The notes under the pieces were generated by a model. It was not told where the DNA came from, did no database searches, and saw only the letters and a program-made list of their open reading frames with translations. A stretch of DNA of 45,159 nt from UBA1794 sp050946375 (lineage in GTDB: Bacteria > Bacteroidota > Bacteroidia > Bacteroidales > Bacteroidaceae), in the NCBI GenBank assembly GCA_050946375.1, contig JBMNUT010000016.1, forward strand, positions 1-45,159, read 5' to 3'. A program made the translations under genes and the position numbers. Each line of letters starts with the position of its first letter. Position 1 is the first letter of the stretch. Shown piece after piece: positions 1 through 6,060 of the stretch.

Positions 1-127
1 TGGCAGACGGATATGCGCGCTACAAAGGCGCTCTGCTGCGCCATCTGGCAGCCATCGACCGCGGCGAGCTGCTCGACCCGGAGTCGCACTTGCCGCACGC
101 GGCGCATGTGGCGTGTAATGCGTTGTT
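1..127. repeat. Exact terminal inverted repeat, left arm (127 bp)
   Basis: Bases 1-127 are the exact reverse complement of 45033-45159. Identity stops at base 128 (T here, C in the other arm). This looks like a contig-end overlap at a repeat rather than mobile-element termini, because the repeat lies inside a coding sequence. Confidence 0.95.
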
Positions 128-164
128 TCTATTACACTTCTGTTCGGTTTGTCATAACGCGTAA
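1..164 (+). pseudogene. 3' end of a DUF5664-like (dATP/dGTP diphosphohydrolase-type) gene, left copy, C-terminus altered
   Basis: The frame starting at base 3 encodes about 53 residues before a TAA at 162-164. It includes RHLAAIDRGELLDPES and LPHAAHVACNALF, which resemble the C-terminal part of phage-type DUF5664 proteins (His-rich, then GE.xDPES..PH.AH...N). That assignment comes from memory of the family. The same sequence lies on the minus strand at the right end of the window, where the frame continues through MLHFASLSASKVEDEP to its stop. Here the homology breaks after ALF, where the tandem repeat begins, and the frame ends in LLHFCSVCHNA. The original 3' end (GAAGATGAACCGTGA) reappears at about 426-440, after the repeats. 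The simplest reading is that repeat DNA interrupted the gene end. The 5' part lies outside the window. Confidence 0.55.
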
Positions 165-399
165 TCTGCGGCGTTGCCTGCAGGATGCGGGTTCGGTCAC
201 TTACGCAAGTAAGCTCCCTTCACCCTTACCTTGGGCGGCCTTGCATCTCACACGTTCTGAACAAACCTCATTTCGGCTTGTCATAACGCGTAATCTGCGG
301 CGTTGCCTGCAGGATTCGGGCTCGGTCACTTACGCAAGTAAGCTCCCTTCACCCTTACCTTGGGCGGCCTTGCATCTCACGCATTCTGAACAAACCTCA
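142..399. repeat. 129-bp tandem direct repeat, two units
   Basis: Two units (about 142-270 and 271-399) share GTCATAACGCGTAATCTGCG, GCGTTGCCTGCAGGAT and ACGCAAGTAAGCTCCC at a spacing of exactly 129 bases, with only scattered differences. Because 129 is divisible by three, an artefactual open frame runs through both units. No protein family is recognised in it. Sequences like this occur as interspersed intergenic repeats in Bacteroidales genomes, as far as I recall. The array sits where the DUF5664-like reading frame is interrupted. Confidence 0.85.
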
Positions 400-420
400 C
401 CCTTCCGCTTGCCCGCCCGA

Positions 421-602
421 AGGTAGAAGATGAACCGTGAATGCTAAAAAGTCTTTCGCTGACTGAAAACTCTATAAATGTCCGATATCCGATATCCGCG
501 GACTTTTTTAGGGGTATAGGTGGCCATTTCTCCGGCTGCGCCGCATCGGCGAGAGAGCAGCGGTGGTAGCAAAATCGTTTTGTTACCAAAACCGTCCGAG
601 AA
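421..602 (+). repeat. Diverged inner part of the inverted duplication, left copy
   Basis: From the gene end (GAAGATGAACCGTGA) through GGCCATTTCTCCGGCTGCGC to ACCGTCCGAGAA, this stretch aligns almost base for base with the reverse complement of 44818-45000, with scattered substitutions. It contains one copy of the 78-bp hairpin repeat. Homology ends near 602. From 603 to about 700 I see no gene or recognisable element. Confidence 0.85.
441..518 (+). repeat. 78-bp hairpin repeat, copy 1 (GTCC/GGAC type)
   Basis: Constant arms ATGCTAAAAAGTCTTTCGC and GACTTTTTTAGGGGTATA flank a variable centre (TGTCCGATATCCGATATC then CGCGGAC). CTAAAAAGTC and GACTTTTTTAG form near-perfect outer inverted arms, and GTCCG...CGGAC forms an inner stem. 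Four copies exist in the window (441, 3692, 44741 and 44904). The T-run after the stem could also act as a terminator. Confidence 0.85.
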
Positions 603-706
603 GATGGGGTGGTGGAATGTGTGATTCACAAAAACCACGCCCCCGCACACAGTAATATTTTGAGCAGGAAAACATGTTCAATACACTTTGATGCTAAAAT
701 AATCGC

Positions 707-714
707 TATATTTG
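707..714 (+). promoter_or_regulatory. Predicted Bacteroides-type -7 element for the abiE remnant
   Basis: TATATTTG matches the -7 consensus TAnnTTTG of the Bacteroidota primary sigma factor and lies about 35 bases upstream of the ATG at 749. A TTTG at 687-690 is closer than the usual 19-21 base spacing, so the -33 element is weak. Confidence 0.5.
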
Positions 715-748
715 CTTCGTGAATATAGGAGGCGCTATCTTTAGCGTC

Positions 749-1374
749 ATGAACAATCCATTGCGACAATTAGGGAACATCCCCGTTACAGCTTCCGTCT
801 TGGAGTCCCTGTTTCCTCATATCAGGGGCGGAAGCCAGAAGCTCAGGTTGCTTGAGCGGGACAAACAGATCATACGTCTCAAGAGGGGCTTTACGTGTGC
901 AGTCCTGAAATAACGGGGAAAACGCTCTCGACCGAGTTGATCGCCAATCATCTGTATGCTCCCTCGTATGTTTCCATGTCGTCGGCTCTGCGCTATTATG
1001 GACTGATACCGGAAGAGGTTTACACCAAGCAGTCCATGACTCTGAAGTATGCCAAGACTTTTGACACGCCGTTGGGCAGGTTTGAATATACGCATATCTC
1101 GAAGGCTGCATTTTCCGTAGGACTGACAAGCATCAAGAAAGATGGTTATGCATTTGTGACGGCTACGCCGGAGAAGGCTCTGTGTGATTTGATTGCCAAT
1201 TCTCCGAAAGTGACCCTGCGTTATCTGAAGGAAGCCGAATGTTATCTGGAAGAGGACATCCGGATGGAGCGTGAAGATTTCATGCAAATGGATGCCGGTG
1301 TTTTTGAGGAATATATCATGGTAGGGAAGAAGGCCGATTCGATCCGCACTCTCCTAAAACTGCTGAAGAAATGA
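749..1374 (+). pseudogene. AbiEi-family antitoxin (type IV toxin-antitoxin), frameshifted
   Basis: AbiEi antitoxins are winged-helix proteins that repress their own operon and counteract the AbiEii nucleotidyltransferase. The N-terminal part begins at ATG 749 (MNNPLRQLGNIPVTAS) and reads LLERDKQIIRLKRG, then runs into a stop at 911-913. The remainder continues in another frame (LYVCSPEITGKTLSTEL...) to 1374. One extra G in the run of four at about 886-889 would restore one protein of roughly 208 residues with the expected order: winged helix, then AbiEi domain (ALRYYGLIPEEVYT, ATPEKALCDLI). The gene overlaps the toxin by 4 bases, as is usual for this pair. The frameshift could be real decay or a sequencing error, but the partner is also broken, which favours decay. 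Confidence 0.8.
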
Positions 1375-2004
1375 AGAATGAGATTTATGACAATATGCTT
1401 TCTGCATACGACTTGAGCACGGAACAGCAAAGACGGAATGCGGTTTTCGAAGTAAACCAGCAGGTGATACTTGCCGGGCTCTACAATGGTGGTTTCTTCG
1501 ATGTGGCTGCTTTCTATGGTGGTACTTGCCTCCGTATTTTTCATGGTCTTCAACGTTTCAGTGAGGATATGGATTTTTGAGGTTGATACGCAACCGCCGT
1601 TAAATTTCAGGACGGAGCAAAAACTGCTTTTGCAGCCCCATTCGTTTATGACACGCTGTTTCACTTTGCCGGATCTGTTTGCCGGGAAGATGCACGCATT
1701 GGTGTACAGGGCATGGAAAAACAGGGTGAAGGGTCGCGACTGGTATGATTTCGAATGGTATGTTCGTCATAATGTGCCGTTTGATTTTGCCCATCTCGCA
1801 GAGCGTGTCCGCCAGTTTAACAATGAAGAGATCGGGCAGGAAGCGTTCATCGCTCGACTGAAAGACAGATTGGCTTCAGCGAACATCAATCAGGTGAAGA
1901 GCGATGTGCTCCCTTTTGTCAGAAACCCCGGAGAGCTCGAAATCTGGTCGAACGATTATTTTGTTCGGCTGGCGGATATGATGAAAATGTCCGGACAAAG
2001 CTGA
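1371..2004 (+). pseudogene. AbiEii-family nucleotidyltransferase toxin, internal deletion plus frameshift
   Basis: The first 69 residues (1371-1580) carry the nucleotidyltransferase signature FYGGTCLRIF...RFSEDMDF and then stop. Homology resumes at once in another frame at about 1575 (FEVDTQPPLNF, SFMTRCFTLPDLFAGKMHA, RVKGRDWYDFEWYV) and runs to the stop at 2004. Together the parts give about 210 residues, against roughly 280-300 for intact family members. The middle of the protein, about 75-90 residues including the rest of the catalytic core, is missing at the join. The toxin should therefore be inactive. The 4-base overlap with the antitoxin remnant preserves the ancestral operon layout. 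Confidence 0.8.
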
Positions 2005-2129
2005 AAAGATTGGGTGGATACGGGCATTTGGGCCGATAAAAAAAAGGTGGAGACACGTGAGCGGTCCGGTCCGTAGGCATACATACGCGAAAGCCGCCCC
2101 TGCGCCGTTGTAACTGTTGGCTGGGATTA

Positions 2130-2837
2130 TTAGAATACTGATGATAATTGTTTTACCATTAAGCCCAATAATGTGGCTATACCGAAACTCAATAATGTCC
2201 CGGCTAACACATATTCTGTCTTGGCTGTATCTGTGTCCTTAAATCGAAGTACAGATTTTGCGGCTATGATGAATCCCACAGCTTCATATTGGCCGATTAA
2301 AACAAATACCAATGTCAGGATTCTTTCTAAATTTCCGATGAGTGCCCCTGCATTCTTCATACTTTCGCAGGATTCAGCTTCTCCTATTTTGTATCGTTCC
2401 AATATCAGTTTTATAAGGATGTTAGTAGGTTTCAGGCAGCATAATAGGGCAAACATAAATATCGGAATGGATATATTGCTATGGAAATTTAAACTTTGAA
2501 TTGGCAAGTGGCATTGCAATACCTGTTGATGTGCAATAAAACACAAAATTACGATATGGGCAATCTGGTCTATCAGAAATTGCCACAGCCCTTTGTGCAT
2601 ATATGATTTCACCGCATCAATCAAAAAATGGGTTACAGCTATGAGTAATGCATAAAGCCAAAAATCGACTGTCGGAACAAATGCCCATGAAAGCAGCCCT
2701 ATGAGTATTGCATGAATATATAAAAAGGAACTTTTAAGTTTTGATTCTTCTTTCCTCTTACAGTATTTGCTGCTTTGCAGATAGAAATCTCCAATCACAT
2801 GAGCCGTCAACAGGCTTAACAATAACCAGCTATTCAT
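2130..2837 (-). CDS. DUF3307-family integral membrane protein
   Basis: This 235-residue, strongly hydrophobic protein has several predicted membrane segments. It starts with MNSWLLLSLLTAHVIGDFYL, the hallmark N-terminus of DUF3307 (HxxxDFxLQ), followed by THFLIDAVK. The ATG at 2837 overlaps the stop of the upstream SatD-like gene by 4 bases, so the two are probably translationally coupled. Base composition is clearly AT-richer than in the core genes, which suggests transfer. The molecular function of DUF3307 is not known to me. In many bacteria it is paired with a SatD-family gene, as here. Confidence 0.8.
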   Translation of the reverse strand: MNSWLLLSLLTAHVIGDFYLQSSKYCKRKEESKLKSSFLYIHAILIGLLSWAFVPTVDFWLYALLIAVTHFLIDAVKSYMHKGLWQFLIDQIAHIVILCFIAHQQVLQCHLPIQSLNFHSNISIPIFMFALLCCLKPTNILIKLILERYKIGEAESCESMKNAGALIGNLERILTLVFVLIGQYEAVGFIIAAKSVLRFKDTDTAKTEYVLAGTLLSFGIATLLGLMVKQLSSVF

Positions 2838-3493
2838 GCGTTTTCAAAATTTAGTTGTTCAAAATAATTCAATGCCTCTTCTATGCAGTACCATTTGGCT
2901 GAAGTCGAATGCTGATTTATTCCAGATTGCTTTACACCTAATATATCTGCTATTTCTTGCTCGCTTTTTGATAAAAGTTTATAATAAATGACTTCACTCT
3001 GCCGTTTTGTTGTATTATTGAGCAAGGCATCGGTCAGCATGCCAACGGTTTGTAATGCCGGTTTAAGTTGCTTGTCAGCAGGTTCAATAAGGAATGTACC
3101 CTTTTTGTTTGGAGTCCCCATTCCGCTCAATGCCCGGCCTGATAAATAAATCGCCTCTCCGTCCATGATGCCGTGTTCCTTATCTACAATACGCATATTT
3201 CCTATTCCCATAGCTATACGGATTCCGTATGTTTGGAACATTTTTTTCTTTTTTGATTCTGTAATCGGAAAAGACTTAATGCAACTCTTAATAATGAGCG
3301 CAACTCTGAAGCTGTCCTTAGCTGAAGGCAACAGGCACTCTATGTAATCTCCCTTTATTAGCCTGCCCCAAAATCCGGGAAATCTCTTTTCGAGGATAGA
3401 AAATAGATCTTCTATCCTTTGCTTCAAAGCGATGGTTTCTTTGAGATATAAAGATGTGGAAGAAACTATATCGGCAGAAATAGCTGCATACAT
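2834..3493 (-). CDS. SatD-family protein with cyclase-like motifs and C-terminal HTH
   Basis: I place the start at ATG 3493 (MYAAISADIVSST), giving 219 residues, because a good -7 element lies at 3524-3531, inside the longer open frame. The N-terminal half has ADIVSST, then LIKGDYIECLLP, then YGIRIAMGIG and DGEAIYLSGRALSGM. Their order and spacing recall class III nucleotidyl cyclase domains (metal Asp in ADIxGxT, second Asp in xGDxxM, then the xGxxVNxAxRL helix). The C-terminal part (SKSEQEIADILGVKQSGINQ) looks like a sigma-4/LuxR-type helix-turn-helix. It overlaps the DUF3307 gene by 4 bases. The family name rests on general resemblance and the partner gene; the cyclase relationship is my inference. 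Confidence 0.65.
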   Translation of the reverse strand: MYAAISADIVSSTSLYLKETIALKQRIEDLFSILEKRFPGFWGRLIKGDYIECLLPSAKDSFRVALIIKSCIKSFPITESKKKKMFQTYGIRIAMGIGNMRIVDKEHGIMDGEAIYLSGRALSGMGTPNKKGTFLIEPADKQLKPALQTVGMLTDALLNNTTKRQSEVIYYKLLSKSEQEIADILGVKQSGINQHSTSAKWYCIEEALNYFEQLNFENA

Positions 3494-3523
3494 ATACTGA
3501 ATCTGTTCATTTATTATTAAATG

Positions 3524-3531
3524 CAAAGGTA
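3524..3531 (-). promoter_or_regulatory. Predicted -7 element for the SatD/DUF3307 operon
   Basis: On the minus strand TACCTTTG fits TAnnTTTG exactly, with TTTTGG about 19 bases further upstream as a -33 element. Transcription would start near 3517, leaving a leader of about 25 bases before ATG 3493. Confidence 0.6.
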
Positions 3532-3691
3532 TGAATAGTATCTCTACCAACCAAAATATTATAAGCTAATTGACTTATAAAGCGGAAAAATAAGTGATTT
3601 GGCTTATTGTGATGCGTTATAAGTCTTAACCCTAAAAAAGTGAGATGAGACAGTGATGGGTTCGTCCGACAAGCGGCAGGATAAGCGAATA

Positions 3692-3770
3692 ATGCTAAAA
3701 AGTCTTTCACGGGCTGAAAACTCTATAAAAGACCGAAGACCGCACGACCGCGGTCTTTTTTAGGGGTATA
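3692..3770 (+). repeat. 78-bp hairpin repeat, copy 2 (GACC/GGTC type)
   Basis: It has the same constant arms as copy 1 (ATGCTAAAAAGTCTTTC..., TTTTTTAGGGGTATA). The centre is AAGACCGAAGACCGCACGAC followed by CGCGGTC, and the inner stem is GACCG/CGGTC. Relative to copy 1 both sides of the stem have changed together. With copy 1 it brackets the AbiE and SatD/DUF3307 region in direct orientation. Confidence 0.85.
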
Positions 3771-3816
3771 AGGGAAGTTTTTCCCGCAAAAGGGGGCGCT
3801 TTCGGGGAAAACAATG

Positions 3817-3824
3817 TATCTTTG
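3817..3824 (+). promoter_or_regulatory. Predicted -7 element upstream of the GH43 gene
   Basis: TATCTTTG fits TAnnTTTG. No convincing -33 element is seen at the expected distance. The 5' leader to ATG 3912 would be about 80 bases. Confidence 0.45.
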
Positions 3825-3911
3825 GAAACCGGCTTTCGGGCGAACGGGATTCCTGCCGTGGGGAGGACGACCGGCGACGAAGGGGCGGAAACTTGATAAT
3901 CAGTGAGCTAT

Positions 3912-4913
3912 ATGAAGAAATGGAGTGGGCTGCTGGTAGCCCTTTTGGCCCTCGCGGGGGCTGTCGTGGCACAGGTGCCGGGGCGCGCCCCGGTGCGCAA
4001 GGGGGTGCCGCTGGATTCGATTGTGTTGAGTGACCCTTGTGTGCTGGCCGACTCGCTGACGGGCCTGTACTACATGACGGGCACGGGCGGGATGCTCTGG
4101 ACGAGCCGCGACCTGCGCTCGTGGGACGGGCCCCGGAGGGTGGCACACACCGACCCGGAGTCGTGGATGGGCCCCAAGCCGATGATATGGGCGGCCGAGC
4201 TGCATGCCTACGGCGGGAAGTATTACTATTTTGCTACGTTTACGAACCAGGCGGTGCGGATCGACACGGTGGGCGGCACGCCCATTGAGCGGCGCGCCTG
4301 CCATGTGCTGGTGAGCGACCGTCCGGAGGGGCCGTATGTGCCGATGGGCGAAGCGACGTATCTGCCGGCCGACCGCCCTACGCTCGACGGGACGCTGTGG
4401 GTGGAGCCCGACGGGACGCCCTACATGGTCTACTGCTACGAGTGGCTGCAGAACAACAACGGGACGGTGGAGCGCATCAGGCTGAAGCCCGACCTGAGCG
4501 GCAGCGTGGGCGAGGCGAAGGTGCTGTTTCGCGCCAGCGATTCGCCCTGGAGCCGGGAGCGGTTTGCCGACGGAGTGGTGGGGCCTAACCGGGTGACTGA
4601 CGGCCCTTACCTGTTTCGCACGGGCACGGGACGGCTGGGCATGATCTGGACGAGCTGGATCTACGACGTCTATACGCAGGGCGTGGCTTACTCGGAGAGC
4701 GGCACGCTGGAGGGGCCGTGGGTGCAGGAGCCGGAGCCGATTACGCCGCCCAACTTCGGGCATGGCATGCTGTTTCGCACGCTGGAGGGGAAGTGGCTCA
4801 TGTCGGTACACAGCCACCGCAGCGTGAAGGGGCGCTACGTGCGCCATCCGCGCTTCTTCGAGGTGGACCTCTCGGGCGACAAGCTGGTCGTGGGCAAGGA
4901 GTATCGCCCCTGA
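3912..4913 (+). CDS. Secreted glycoside hydrolase family 43-like protein
   Basis: This 333-residue protein has a signal peptide (MKKWSGLLVALLALAGAVVA). I chose ATG 3912 over the GTG at 3903 because it gives the cleaner lysine-rich n-region. The remainder fits a single five-bladed beta-propeller of GH43 type: LSDPCVLAD would hold the general-base Asp, RPTLDGTLWVEPDGTPYMVY the pKa-modulating Asp, and VTDGPYLF sits where many members have a catalytic Glu (EGP). Here that residue is Asp, which I recall in some Bacteroides subfamilies. GH43 enzymes mostly remove arabinose or xylose from side chains; the substrate cannot be told from sequence. It is the first of four consecutive secreted carbohydrate-active genes, 77 bases before the GH16 gene. 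Confidence 0.8.
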   Translation: MKKWSGLLVALLALAGAVVAQVPGRAPVRKGVPLDSIVLSDPCVLADSLTGLYYMTGTGGMLWTSRDLRSWDGPRRVAHTDPESWMGPKPMIWAAELHAYGGKYYYFATFTNQAVRIDTVGGTPIERRACHVLVSDRPEGPYVPMGEATYLPADRPTLDGTLWVEPDGTPYMVYCYEWLQNNNGTVERIRLKPDLSGSVGEAKVLFRASDSPWSRERFADGVVGPNRVTDGPYLFRTGTGRLGMIWTSWIYDVYTQGVAYSESGTLEGPWVQEPEPITPPNFGHGMLFRTLEGKWLMSVHSHRSVKGRYVRHPRFFEVDLSGDKLVVGKEYRP

Positions 4914-4990
4914 GCGCGCGGCGTCTGGCGGTGTCTCTCCCCCTGTGACTTTACTTTTTTATTTTAACCCCTTTACTTAAAAACAGAAGA

Positions 4991-5851
4991 ATGAAGAAGA
5001 GTTTGCAACTGATTCTTGCCGCTTCTTTCCTCGCTGCGGGGGCGCTCCCGGCGCAGGAGCCGGAGTGGAAGCTGGTATGGAGCGATGAGTTCAACCAGGA
5101 GGGCCGTCTCGACTCGACGGTCTGGAGTTACGAGAATGGCTTTTGCCGCAACGAGGAGGACCAGTGGTATCAGCCTCAGAACGCCGTGTGCAGCGGGGGC
5201 TATCTGCTGATCGAGGCGCGCAAGGAGGCAGCGGGCAGCCGGCCCAATCCGCTCTACAAGCCGGGCAGCAAGGACTGGCGCACGAAGCGGGAGCACATTG
5301 GCTATACGTCGTCGTGCGTGATTACGGCGGGGAAGAAGGAGTTCCTTTACGGGCGGTTTGAGATACGGGCGCGCATCCCGGTGGCTTCCGGGGCATGGCC
5401 GGCCATCTGGACGCTGGGGCGCGACGGGGAGTGGCCGTCGAACGGCGAGATAGACATCATGGAATACTACCAGATCAATGGCGTGCCGCACATTCTGGCC
5501 AATGCGGCGTGGGGCACCGACCGTCGCTACGTGGCCAAGTGGGACAGCAAGGCCGTGCCCTTCAGTCACTTTACGGACAAGGACCCGCAGTGGGCCGAGA
5601 AGTTTCACGTATGGCGGATGGACTGGGACGAGGAGGCGATACGGCTTTACCTCGACGATGAGCTGCTGAACGAGATTCTCCTCTCCGAGGCGGTCAACGG
5701 TTCGCTGGGGCGCGACATACAGCCCTTTCGGCAGCCGCACTATATCTTGCTCAACCTGGCTCTGGGCGGCATCAACGGCGGGCCCATCGACGATGGAGCG
5801 TTCCCCATGCGCTACGAGATAGACTACGTGCGCGTCTACCAGAAGAAGTAG
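4991..5851 (+). CDS. Secreted glycoside hydrolase family 16 beta-glucanase-like enzyme
   Basis: This 286-residue protein has a signal peptide (MKKSLQLILAASFLAAGALPAQ) and one complete GH16 jelly-roll domain. The catalytic signature NGEIDIMEYY places the nucleophile, the helper Asp and the acid/base at E153, D155 and E158. LVWSDEFNQEGRLDSTVW near the N-terminus and YEIDYVRVYQKK at the C-terminus are the usual first and last strands. Family members cleave beta-1,3(4)-glucans, laminarin, or algal galactans. The W-rich cleft (SGAWPAIWTLG, FHVWRMDWDEE) fits a laminarinase/lichenase-type enzyme, but the exact specificity is not shown. It was probably transcribed together with the GH43 gene. Confidence 0.88.
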   Translation: MKKSLQLILAASFLAAGALPAQEPEWKLVWSDEFNQEGRLDSTVWSYENGFCRNEEDQWYQPQNAVCSGGYLLIEARKEAAGSRPNPLYKPGSKDWRTKREHIGYTSSCVITAGKKEFLYGRFEIRARIPVASGAWPAIWTLGRDGEWPSNGEIDIMEYYQINGVPHILANAAWGTDRRYVAKWDSKAVPFSHFTDKDPQWAEKFHVWRMDWDEEAIRLYLDDELLNEILLSEAVNGSLGRDIQPFRQPHYILLNLALGGINGGPIDDGAFPMRYEIDYVRVYQKK

Positions 5852-6060
5852 CTAAGAGCGACGCGGACGAGGCTCCTCACACGCACACATATATTGTACG
5901 GAGTGTGGCGGGCTTGCTCTTGTGGCGATATGTTTCCCCCGGGGCAGGCCCGCTTCCTTTTCCGATAGGGGGGAGGCTTGGTTGCTTTCCTATTATATAT
6001 ATGTATATAGAGAGGGCGTTCCCTTCCTATGTTTCACACGATTCTTATATATCCTTACTG

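Noticed and set aside
142..399. CRISPR-like array
   Set aside because: There are only two units of 129 bp, contiguous, with no spacers and no cas genes.
13..426. 137-residue open frame with an internal 43-residue repeat
   Set aside because: It reads through two 129-bp DNA repeat units in a frame unrelated to the DUF5664-like gene. The peptide repeat is a by-product of the unit length being divisible by three.
441..518. Integron attC site
   Set aside because: The element has a folded centre with constant flanks, but there is no integrase gene, no cassette array and no attC core (GTTRRRY) at the expected places.
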